DNA from: Ekhidna sp051379705
GTDB lineage: Bacteria; Bacteroidota; Bacteroidia; Cytophagales; Cyclobacteriaceae
Reading direction: 5' to 3'
Length of the DNA stretch: 64,000 bases
Assembly (NCBI RefSeq): GCF_051379705.1
Contig: NZ_CP179868.1
Span: 744,001-808,000 of the forward strand
Shown: positions 25,817 through 32,937 of the stretch, in pieces
Layout of the letters: each line of letters starts with the position of its first letter
Position numbering within the stretch: the stretch's first letter is position 1
Translations under genes and position numbers: made by a program
Notes under the pieces: model-generated
What the model was told of the DNA's origin: nothing
Database searches by the model: none
Seen by the model: only the letters and a program-made list of their open reading frames with translations

Positions 25817-26794
25817 ATGTCTTCAGAAAAAAAACAACAAGCAAAAACACGGCTGCATGAACGTAACAAAAACCGTGAAAGATATGATCTAGGTGCTTTA
25901 ATTACTGCTATTCCTGAACTGAAAAATCACCTGAAACCTAACAAGTTCGGGGAAGAATCGGTGGACTTCTCCAGCCCACAAGCAGTCAAATTGCTAAACA
26001 AGGCATTGCTGAAGCACTACTACGGAATCGCGCATTGGGAATTTCCGGATGAAAATCTCTGCCCACCCATACCCGGAAGAGCGGATTACCTTCATTACAT
26101 GGCTGATCTATTATGCGAAAGTAATTTTGGCACACTCCTGACCGGAGATACAATCACATGCCTGGACGTTGGTGTTGGAGCCAGTTGCATTTACCCAATC
26201 ATCGGAGTGACAGAATACGGCTGGAATTTTATCGGATCTGATATTGATCCAAAGTCGATTGAATCCGCACAGCGGATTGTTAGTTCCAATCCTTCTCTAG
26301 CCGATAAGATTGAATGCCGATTGCAGAAAAATGCAACAGACATGTTTCAAGGCATCATAAGTCAGGAAGATAAAATTGATCTGACCATCTGCAATCCTCC
26401 CTTTCATGCTTCGATGGAAGGTGCACAAAAAGGCACTCGAAGAAAGATCAAGAATCTATCAGGCAAAATAGTCGTCACGCCCGAGCTCAACTTTGCCGGG
26501 ATCAGCAGTGAGCTTATATGTGAAGGCGGAGAAAACAAGTTTATTCAAAACATGATAAGAGAAAGTGAACGCTTCTCTAGCAACTGCTATTGGTTTTCAA
26601 CCCTGGTATCCAAGCAGTCAAATCTAAAAGGAATTCACAGTTCATTGAAGGCACTCAAAGCCCAGAAGGTCAAAACCATCCCCATGGGCACCGGGAATAA
26701 ATCCACTCGTATTGTGGCCTGGACATTCCTCTCCAGAGCAGATCAAAGAGCGTGGCGAGAAACCAGATGGAAAACACAATCATTGGTAGAATGA
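25817..26794 (+). CDS. rlmF: 23S rRNA (adenine(1618)-N6)-methyltransferase
   Basis: A 325-residue SAM methyltransferase with the RlmF (YbiN) signature across its length: ERYDLGALITAIPELK, PNKFGEESVDFSSPQAVKLL, HYYGIAHWEFPD, LCPPIPGRADYLHYMADLL, the SAM-binding CLDVGVGAS and the catalytic NPPFH at 193-197 (NPPFHASMEGA). It methylates N6 of A1618 (E. coli numbering) of 23S rRNA. Its TGA stop overlaps the ATG of the GNAT gene (ATGA), so the two are coupled. Confidence 0.97.
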   Translation: MSSEKKQQAKTRLHERNKNRERYDLGALITAIPELKNHLKPNKFGEESVDFSSPQAVKLLNKALLKHYYGIAHWEFPDENLCPPIPGRADYLHYMADLLCESNFGTLLTGDTITCLDVGVGASCIYPIIGVTEYGWNFIGSDIDPKSIESAQRIVSSNPSLADKIECRLQKNATDMFQGIISQEDKIDLTICNPPFHASMEGAQKGTRRKIKNLSGKIVVTPELNFAGISSELICEGGENKFIQNMIRESERFSSNCYWFSTLVSKQSNLKGIHSSLKALKAQKVKTIPMGTGNKSTRIVAWTFLSRADQRAWRETRWKTQSLVE

Positions 26795-27363
26795 AACTTA
26801 TCAACCCATCCGACTTAGCCAAAGTCATCCACATCCTTACCCAATCTTTTCAAACCAATCCAAGCGCATTGTGGGTGATCAAGCAAGATGGAAAGGTTCA
26901 AAAACGGCTAGAAGCGCTTATTGAATATGCGGTAAAAACCGGGCTGGAAAATAATGGCGTATTTCTATCGGATGATGAATCTGCTGCAGCTATTTGCTTT
27001 GAAGAACCCGCCAAATCAAGTCTCAACAGCTACTGGAACCAAGTGCAGCTTATCCGCAAAGCAATTGGTATTTCGAGAGTGCCACAGGTGTTGAAACGCG
27101 AAGGATACCTCAAAAAGCAGCGCCCGAATGAACCGTATCTCAACTTCTGGTTTTTGGGTGTGGATCCGGAGAAAAAAGGAACTGGTGGCGTGTACGATCT
27201 CAAGGAAGGAATCTTTCGGCTCTCGCAGGAAAAAGAGCTTCCTATCTTATTGGAAACTTCGGTAGAACGGAACAGGAACGTCTATGAACGTTTTGGATTT
27301 CACGTCTATCACACCTGGCAAGAATCCGATGATTATACGCTTTGGTTTATGCGCAGGGATTAA
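26791..27363 (+). CDS. GNAT-family N-acetyltransferase
   Basis: The start at 26791 overlaps the rlmF stop by four bases, which supports it over the longer frame from 26752. The 190-residue product has the GNAT fold: an N-terminal helix (SDLAKVIHILTQSF), YLNFWFLGVDPEKKGTGG as strand 4 with the acyl-CoA loop, and strand 5 (PILLETSVERNRNVYERFGFHVYH). The CoA-loop glycines (KKGTGG) are slightly divergent from Q/RxxGxG/A. Substrate is unknown; rlmF coupling could mean ribosome-related acetylation, but that is speculation. Confidence 0.85.
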   Translation: MKLINPSDLAKVIHILTQSFQTNPSALWVIKQDGKVQKRLEALIEYAVKTGLENNGVFLSDDESAAAICFEEPAKSSLNSYWNQVQLIRKAIGISRVPQVLKREGYLKKQRPNEPYLNFWFLGVDPEKKGTGGVYDLKEGIFRLSQEKELPILLETSVERNRNVYERFGFHVYHTWQESDDYTLWFMRRD

Positions 27364-27371
27364 GACAATTG

Positions 27372-27416
27372 ACTTCAGTGTTGAAAACAATGAACTCAGT
27401 TGATTAACTTAGTTGA
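27372..27416. promoter_or_regulatory. cluster of AGTTGA-like repeats upstream of the LytTR gene
   Basis: Three related motifs, ACTTCAGTGTTGA (27372-27384), CTCAGTTGA (27395-27403) and CTTAGTTGA (27408-27416), lie just before the membrane LytTR gene. The last two have a 13-bp period. LytTR domains recognise GTT-containing direct repeats, so autoregulation is plausible; this is inferred from position. Confidence 0.3.
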
Positions 27417-27421
27417 GCATC

Positions 27422-28228
27422 ATGATGAATCCTTGGCTTTCAATCCGATTATTCAAAAACAGAATTCTTTCATTCGCATTGCTGATCATTTCAGCCTTGT
27501 TAGTGCTGGCTTTGACTCAGGATTGGCTACATGCCAAAGTTCAGGGATATAATTTCTACCTCAGTGAGTCACTTTTATTCAATTCCTTCTGGCTTTGCTT
27601 TATTCCTATTGTGTGGCTGGTGAAACAGCTGCGGATCAAGTCAGGCATGCTTAGTGTCGCCATAAAAAGCATTACCTCTGCCACCCTTCACTTCCTGCTG
27701 TATCCGGCTCTTGTTTTCATTCTGTCCAACCTCCTATTTGACCATACCTTCTTCTTTTCTCGTGTTCTTAAATATGGGCTAGCTGAGTACCTTTACATTG
27801 TACTCATTGGATATCCACTTATTTACGTAGCACTCAGCTTTGTCAATCAACTCTCCCCTTCAAAGCTCTCACCCTTAGAAATGATTACCGTGACGAAGGG
27901 AACTCAAAAAATTTTAGTCGATCCTAAAGACATCATTTCCATTCAGGCGGAAAGTCCATACATAAAACTGATCACTTCAAAAGGAAGCTACCTCCACAAT
28001 GAATCATTGAAGTCCATACATGAAAAGCTACATAATGGTGCGTTTGTAAGAATCCATAAATCAACTATTATCAATCTGACTATGCTCGTGTCCTATACGT
28101 CCCGACTCAATGGAGATTATGACATTGAAATGAAGGACGGATCTATTGTACGCATGAGCAGAAACTATGGCGAAGCGTTCAAACAGCGTCTCAATCACTC
28201 AGGTCAGACCATTAAGTCCTCAGGATAG
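27422..28228 (+). CDS. membrane-anchored LytTR transcriptional regulator
   Basis: About 269 residues from the ATG at 27422 (a second ATG is at 27425; a TTG at 27413 is less likely). Four hydrophobic segments occupy about 15-145 (ILSFALLIISALLVLAL, LLFNSFWLCFIPIVWLV, ATLHFLLYPALVFILSNLL, YIVLIGYPLIYVAL). The LytTR DNA-binding domain follows (about 160-255): VDPKDIISIQAESPYIKL, NESLKSIHEKL, FVRIHKSTIINL. There is no receiver domain or kinase partner, so membrane events may directly control DNA binding. Possible self-operators lie upstream. The stop is 51 bp from the next gene. Confidence 0.9.
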   Translation: MMNPWLSIRLFKNRILSFALLIISALLVLALTQDWLHAKVQGYNFYLSESLLFNSFWLCFIPIVWLVKQLRIKSGMLSVAIKSITSATLHFLLYPALVFILSNLLFDHTFFFSRVLKYGLAEYLYIVLIGYPLIYVALSFVNQLSPSKLSPLEMITVTKGTQKILVDPKDIISIQAESPYIKLITSKGSYLHNESLKSIHEKLHNGAFVRIHKSTIINLTMLVSYTSRLNGDYDIEMKDGSIVRMSRNYGEAFKQRLNHSGQTIKSSG

Positions 28229-28279
28229 CCTATTTGCATCATCTCTTTGGGGTCAATAGACGTACTTCAAAAGAAAAAC

Positions 28280-29443
28280 ATGAAGCGTACATACTTTCTA
28301 ATTGCACTCCTGCCTTTATTGTTCAGTTGCCAGGGACAGTCAAATCAAAACATTGGAGGACCGTTCGAGAATGCTGAATTTATATTCATCGACATGCCCA
28401 AGGATATGGCCGCAAGTGATACCACGCTGGGCTGGTTTGCCGAAGGTCAAAAACTGATTGTAACAGGAACGATCTATAAACCTGACGGCATTACCCCGGC
28501 ACCCCATGTAATCCTCTACTATTACCACACCGATACCAAAGGCTATTATTCCAATCATCCTGATCTGGATCAACGGGCAGGCAGACATGGCTATTTAAGA
28601 GGTTGGGTGAAAACAGATGCGGAAGGAAAGTACGCGATCCATACGATACGTCCGGCTGCTTATCCAAACAGTAATGAACCTGCACACATACATCCGTCTA
28701 TTCTGGAACCAGGCATGGACATGCCCTATTACATCGATGAATTCGTCTTTGATGATGACATCCTGCTCACTACCGAAAGGCGGAAGGCAATGACCAACCG
28801 TGGTGGAAGTGGCATTCTTCGTGTGCTCCAAAACGATGAAGTTCAAATTGCCGAGCACAACATCATACTTGGTCTCAACATCCCAAGCTATCCGGCGAAA
28901 GATGCTACAGCCATTGCCTCAGGTAGGAATGTGGGCGAAGACGTATTTTCCTTTACCCCTTATCATGTGTGGGGTCCGGACAAAGGCACAAAAACTTGTC
29001 CTATTTGTAAGTATGGACGATATCATGGCATTCTCTATTTTGTTGGAAACCATCCCAATTGGAACGAAATCAAAGCCTGGCTGACATATCTGGAAAAAGA
29101 AAGCGTCAAACGAGAACAGTATTTAAAAGCCTACATGGTGATGAGCCTTGAAAATGCTGAAGATGGTGCTTCAATTCAAAAACAACTCGAGCTGATAGGG
29201 CAACAACTGAACCTTCAGAAGGTGGCATTGACCACTGTTCCTTCCTTTTCGGATCAGGCATCAGATGTAGATTTAATTGGGATAAATCCCAAAGCAGCAA
29301 ACACATTGATTATCTACAAAAACAGTAACATCGTTAGCAAGTTCATCAACCTAAAACCCGGTCAGGAAAGCTTTGATCTGCTGACAAAGGAACTAGATCG
29401 CACCAAGGGTGAATACTTTCATTTGGCCAGACCTAAACACTGA
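28280..29443 (+). CDS. intradiol-dioxygenase-like lipoprotein with extra CPIC domain
   Basis: The ATG at 28280 gives a lipoprotein signal ending LLFSCQ (Cys17) and a 387-residue product. Residues about 40-205 resemble the intradiol ring-cleavage dioxygenase fold: APHVILYYYHTDTKGYYS, LRGWVKTDAEGKYAI, RPAAYPN and EPAHIHPSI supply Tyr and His candidates for Fe(III). Residues about 220-380 form a second domain with TKTCPICKYG and alternating strands and helices like a thioredoxin fold. The Cys pair is CPIC. A fusion of a dioxygenase-like and a redox-like domain on a membrane anchor is unusual; catalytic activity of either is unproven. Confidence 0.72.
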   Translation: MKRTYFLIALLPLLFSCQGQSNQNIGGPFENAEFIFIDMPKDMAASDTTLGWFAEGQKLIVTGTIYKPDGITPAPHVILYYYHTDTKGYYSNHPDLDQRAGRHGYLRGWVKTDAEGKYAIHTIRPAAYPNSNEPAHIHPSILEPGMDMPYYIDEFVFDDDILLTTERRKAMTNRGGSGILRVLQNDEVQIAEHNIILGLNIPSYPAKDATAIASGRNVGEDVFSFTPYHVWGPDKGTKTCPICKYGRYHGILYFVGNHPNWNEIKAWLTYLEKESVKREQYLKAYMVMSLENAEDGASIQKQLELIGQQLNLQKVALTTVPSFSDQASDVDLIGINPKAANTLIIYKNSNIVSKFINLKPGQESFDLLTKELDRTKGEYFHLARPKH

Positions 29444-29490
29444 CTGAGTCTTCATACAAATCACGTTTTGGATTCATTTACTTTTACCAT

Positions 29491-30060
29491 GTGGAATCCA
29501 TCAGCCAAACGATCACAGCGCAGCGAAAAACGAAGCACTTATCTCAGGAGGAGCTGGCGCATCAATCCGGCATTTCGCTGCGCACCATTCAGCGCATAGA
29601 AAAAGGCACCGTCAATCCGCACGGTCACACATTAAAGACGCTGGCTTCAGCGCTTGAACTCGACCTTTCCAAAATCGAGTCAGGTCATTCTGAAAATCAT
29701 GAGGGCAAGCTAAGAACCCTGAATATCATCGGATTGCTGGTCATCATTGCTCCTTTGATTCACGTATTTATTCAATTGATCTACTGGCGCCGAAAGAAGA
29801 CAAATAAGAAAGGCAACCAGGTTGAGAGCAGGATCATTAGCTTTCAAATCATGTGGCTGCTGACCACCTTGTTCACTTTCGTTCTCATACATATCATCTC
29901 CTACCTCATTGCCGGCCAAAGCGTCATCGGACACTTCCCCTATCGGTTGACCACTTACATTTTTCTCTTGATCCTCAATGCTGCTATCGTAGCAAATACT
30001 GCAATCCAATTGAATAAGCATCAGACCAAAATCCTTAGCTGGGTACCACCATTGCTATAA
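29491..30060 (+). CDS. XRE-family regulator with C-terminal transmembrane domain
   Basis: Starts at GTG 29491. The 189-residue product has an N-terminal helix-turn-helix (about 8-65): LSQEELAHQSGISLRTIQRIE, shown in part as LSQEELAHQSGISLRTIQ, and PHGHTLKTLASALELD. Three to four hydrophobic helices follow (about 78-98, 118-138, 150-172), a DUF4870-like membrane module. Membrane XRE proteins of this type are common in Bacteroidota and probably couple an envelope signal to transcription. Targets are unknown. No operon partner is evident. Confidence 0.85.
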   Translation: MESISQTITAQRKTKHLSQEELAHQSGISLRTIQRIEKGTVNPHGHTLKTLASALELDLSKIESGHSENHEGKLRTLNIIGLLVIIAPLIHVFIQLIYWRRKKTNKKGNQVESRIISFQIMWLLTTLFTFVLIHIISYLIAGQSVIGHFPYRLTTYIFLLILNAAIVANTAIQLNKHQTKILSWVPPLL

Positions 30061-30133
30061 TGACACGGATCTGACGTAGAAATGGCGTAACATCTTTTCT
30101 CTTTTCGAGCTTCCTTGGCCGAAAAAATTAACT

Positions 30134-30976
30134 ATGAAAAAAACGCTCCTTACCATCCTCATCACGACGATACTCACGGCATTGATCGTGCTGTCTATCT
30201 TCGAAATCATTGCTCAGCAAAACCAGCTGGAAGCCGATGTTTTGGTTGAAATTGATTCCGAAATCTTAGCAGAAAAACGTAACATCTTAATTCTTCTACC
30301 ACGGGGATATGATCCGCTCATGAAGTATCCTGTTCTATATGTACTCGACGGTTCATCGCAAGATTTTAGGATTTCCCGCATTGCTGAAGTACTCAACATA
30401 GCTGAGGTGGTTCCGGAGATGATCATTGTAGGCATCCCCAACTCCAATCGAAACAGAGACCTGACACCTCATTACATTTTCCGGGAAACAGACGGAGAAA
30501 TCTACGGAGGAGGAGATCAATTCCTTTCCTTCCTGACCGACGAAGTAGCTCCATATATAGAGCAGAACTACCCGACCAATGGATACAAAATGTTGGCGGG
30601 ACATTCCCGAGGCGGACTCTTTGCTTTCTATGCCTATATGGAAGATCCTGTGGCATTTGACGCCTACTTCAGTTTCAGTCCTGCCTTTTGGAGAGATGGA
30701 TCGATCATTGTCGAAAAGGCTGAAACGGCATTAACCAATCGCTCAGATAGCACATTTATGTACCTGAGTCTGGGAACAGCAGAAAACGATAAAATGAAAG
30801 CTGCTTATGTGATGATGACCGACTTGCTCGATCGCGTCAATAAGGAGTCATTTGTGCATCAATACATCCCGGAGGCCAATCATGGAAACAACCTTTTCTA
30901 CTCCACACCAATAGCTTTGAGGTTGTGGTCAGACGCCTATTTAAATACTAAAAATGTACTTTCTTTGGAGGAATAA
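30134..30976 (+). CDS. membrane-anchored esterase (IroE/enterochelin-esterase-like)
   Basis: A 280-residue alpha/beta hydrolase of the putative-esterase (PF00756-like) family. Residues 5-28 form an uncleaved or cleaved hydrophobic anchor. Then VLYVLDGSSQDFR, IIVGIPNSNRNRDLTPHY, nucleophile S158 in AGHSRGGLFAFYA, FDAYFSFSPAFW, and His near 258 in EANHGNNLFY. The family hydrolyses siderophore esters, feruloyl esters and related substrates; no siderophore genes are near. It is followed after 12 bp by the SnoaL-like lipoprotein gene. Confidence 0.88.
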   Translation: MKKTLLTILITTILTALIVLSIFEIIAQQNQLEADVLVEIDSEILAEKRNILILLPRGYDPLMKYPVLYVLDGSSQDFRISRIAEVLNIAEVVPEMIIVGIPNSNRNRDLTPHYIFRETDGEIYGGGDQFLSFLTDEVAPYIEQNYPTNGYKMLAGHSRGGLFAFYAYMEDPVAFDAYFSFSPAFWRDGSIIVEKAETALTNRSDSTFMYLSLGTAENDKMKAAYVMMTDLLDRVNKESFVHQYIPEANHGNNLFYSTPIALRLWSDAYLNTKNVLSLEE

Positions 30977-30988
30977 AAACCTCTAAAA

Positions 30989-31468
30989 ATGCGATTGTAC
31001 TTAGCACTTCTTATCTGCATCACCTGCATTTGTTGTCAGCCTCAGAACCAAACGGTTGAGCCAAAAGTGGATGAATTCATTCGCCTCTATGAACAGAGAG
31101 CTGACTTTGATGCTTTTCTGGATCTGTATGATGACGACATGGTGCTGGAAGACATAATCACGGGCTACAGGGTGCAAGGAAAAGAGCAATTTGCTGAATT
31201 TTTCAATTGGCCGGATGAACGTTTTCAGAAGGGTGCAGACAAAACATTCATCATTGAGCACACCATCATTGAAGGAAACACAGCGACCATCAAAGGGTAC
31301 TTCACACCTTTCGTATGGGATGAGAAAAACGTAGAAGCCATGCAGTTCACGACGTTGCTTTATTATAATGACGAAGGCAAAATCATCAAACACATCGACT
31401 GGATCAATTATCCGAATGACCTGATTGACTATTCTCAGCGCGAAAATTCCAATGATTGGGTGAAATAA
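30989..31468 (+). CDS. SnoaL/NTF2-like lipoprotein
   Basis: A 159-residue lipoprotein with signal ending CITCICCQ (Cys near 15-16). The mature part is a SnoaL-type fold: KVDEFIRLYEQRADFDAFLDLY (start and helix), DDDMVLEDIITGYRVQGKEQFAEFFNW, then strands TFIIEHTIIEGNTATIKGY and MQFTTLLYYNDEGKIIKHIDW. These domains bind small molecules or serve as isomerases. It is probably co-transcribed with the esterase gene. The following 318 bp are non-coding. Confidence 0.75.
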   Translation: MRLYLALLICITCICCQPQNQTVEPKVDEFIRLYEQRADFDAFLDLYDDDMVLEDIITGYRVQGKEQFAEFFNWPDERFQKGADKTFIIEHTIIEGNTATIKGYFTPFVWDEKNVEAMQFTTLLYYNDEGKIIKHIDWINYPNDLIDYSQRENSNDWVK

Positions 31469-31486
31469 AGCAGCCCGCCTCAACCT

Positions 31487-31553
31487 GCTAGTGCGCGTTT
31501 GCACCGCGTACCGTTCGCACAGTGTTGGGCACGCGTCACAGACGAGCGCCAGC
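31487..31553. repeat. 67-bp imperfect hairpin repeat, copy 1
   Basis: The element starts GCTAGTGCGCGTTTGC and ends GACGAGCGCCAGC. Its two 23-nt arms pair end to end with a few wobble-type mismatches around a 21-nt loop (core CGCACAGTGTTGG). The same 67-bp element occurs at 36129-36195 and 36395-36461. It lies in the 318-bp non-coding gap after the SnoaL lipoprotein gene. Structure and copy number resemble REP-type elements, but no transposase is nearby. Confidence 0.75.
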
Positions 31554-31557
31554 GGAG

Positions 31558-31575
31558 CTTCTTTTTATATCCTAC
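31558..31575. repeat. 18-bp module CTTCTTTTTATATCCTAC, copy A
   Basis: CTTCTTTTTATATCCTAC lies just 3' of hairpin copy 1. It recurs at 31690-31707 and 36107-36124; the latter two share extra upstream bases. Confidence 0.7.
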
Positions 31576-31582
31576 CCACTCT

Positions 31583-31654
31583 AGGCGTAGGTTGCAGCTA
31601 CGCCTTTCTATATAAAGTCAATTTCTAAATTGACGATGTTGTTATGAAAACAAC
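31583..31654. repeat. three consecutive short inverted repeats
   Basis: The stretch holds AGGCGTAG/CTACGCCT (31583-31605), GTCAATTT/AAATTGAC (31617-31634) and GTTGTT/AACAAC (31638-31654), each with a short loop. It is non-coding and follows the hairpin and 18-bp module. Several hairpins in a row could act as an RNA structure, but no promoter is seen. Confidence 0.5.
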
Positions 31655-31674
31655 AAAATATGAAAAGCCTAGCG

Positions 31675-31707
31675 CATGCTATGTTTAGACTTCTTTTTAT
31701 ATCCTAC
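31675..31707. repeat. 18-bp module with upstream extension, copy B
   Basis: The 33-bp stretch ends with CTTCTTTTTATATCCTAC (31690-31707) and shares ATGCTATG and TTAGA before it with copy C (36093-36124). The remaining gap to 31786 has no recognisable feature. Confidence 0.65.
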
Positions 31708-31786
31708 TCTTAGTCAAGGGATTTGAATCCCGATAAAGGAAAAAGCATAGTCAGACAAGGCAAATTCGAACACACCAGAACGATCC

Positions 31787-32937
31787 TCAAAAAAGCACCG
31801 ACTCAAACAACGGCAATAGCTCATCTATCAATTCAGATCCGGCGGTCCCATTCGTGAAGATGATGACCCCATTTTCTTTATCCAAAGCACCCATGAACTC
31901 TGCCCTATACGAATCATTCGCGCCTCCATGAGTAAACAGATGGCCTTCATTCCTTTTTCTGATTCGAGGACCCAATCCGTAGTTGCTCGGATCAACTGGA
32001 GTCATCATATCGTTTACCATTCTTTGGCTCAAGTAATCGTGATCTCCTTTATATGCCTGCATCAACATGATCATAACCTTGGAAAGATCCGTGGGGGTGG
32101 TCCACAATCCTGATGCGGCAGCTTCCGGCATGCTTTGGTAGCCTCGAGGTAAGGCCACCGGAGCACCACTTCTGTTGTGCGCCTTGGCTATATTACCAAC
32201 CGCACCGGGGAGTGGATTTTCATAACTGCTTCTTGTCATACCCAATGGCTGAAATAAAAGTCGATCTGCTGCTTCGTGAAAAAGGCTCCCTGTGATGTCT
32301 TCAATGATCAATTGCTCAACGGTAGTCCCTCCACCGGAGTACCGAAATTCCTTTCCAACTGGCATGTTCACACGACCGGATAATTCTTGGCCGGCCATTC
32401 CCCATTTAGAATCTGAACAGTAGTGGGCTGTGGTTCTCCAGGGTTGAAATCAGCAAAGCCATGAACGGTAAGACCGGCTGTATGTGACATGATGTGTCTT
32501 AATGTTACCGCTTGATCTTTTGTATAATCATTCTCCTCAATCTTCCACAATTTCAGGTATTGGTTTACATCTTCATCAATATCCAGCTTGCCCTCTTCAT
32601 GCAGTTTTAAACTCAGCACAGCAGCTCCAACCTTGCTTATGGAACCGACAGAAAACAACGTTTGCGCGTTTACTTTTTCTGTCCCTCCCGCTTGTAACCA
32701 TCCGTACCCTTTGGCCCAATCCAGCTTGCCATCCCTGATGACTGCCAAACTGATACCTGGCACTCCGTAATAATCCATTCTGGAAGTAAGCTCGAATTGC
32801 TCCAGGAGTGATTCATAATCTACCTGCTGAAGAATGACCGATGGTTGTGTCTCTTTAGGTCTTACTAAAAAAGAAATAATCCCCATAGCCATAAGTAAAA
32901 ACCCAAGTGAGAAAAATATTCTTTTCATGCTACTCAT
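31787..32937 (-). pseudogene. serine hydrolase (beta-lactamase-related), split by an apparent one-base deletion
   Basis: Two overlapping frames form one class-C-beta-lactamase-like protein of about 380 residues. The first (32937 down to 32368) has a membrane anchor, the SxxK motif S99-I-S-K102 and DVNQYL, ending NGEWPAKNYPV. The second frame continues RVNMPVGKEFRYSGGG (the YxN-equivalent Tyr), then LTTAD-like WTTPTDLSKVM and FTHGGAN as the KTG/HxG motif. Restoring one C near 32376 joins them (PV-RVNMP). It is the third gene of the PadR-permease unit (8-bp overlap with the permease). Sequencing error or recent mutation are both possible. Confidence 0.8.
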
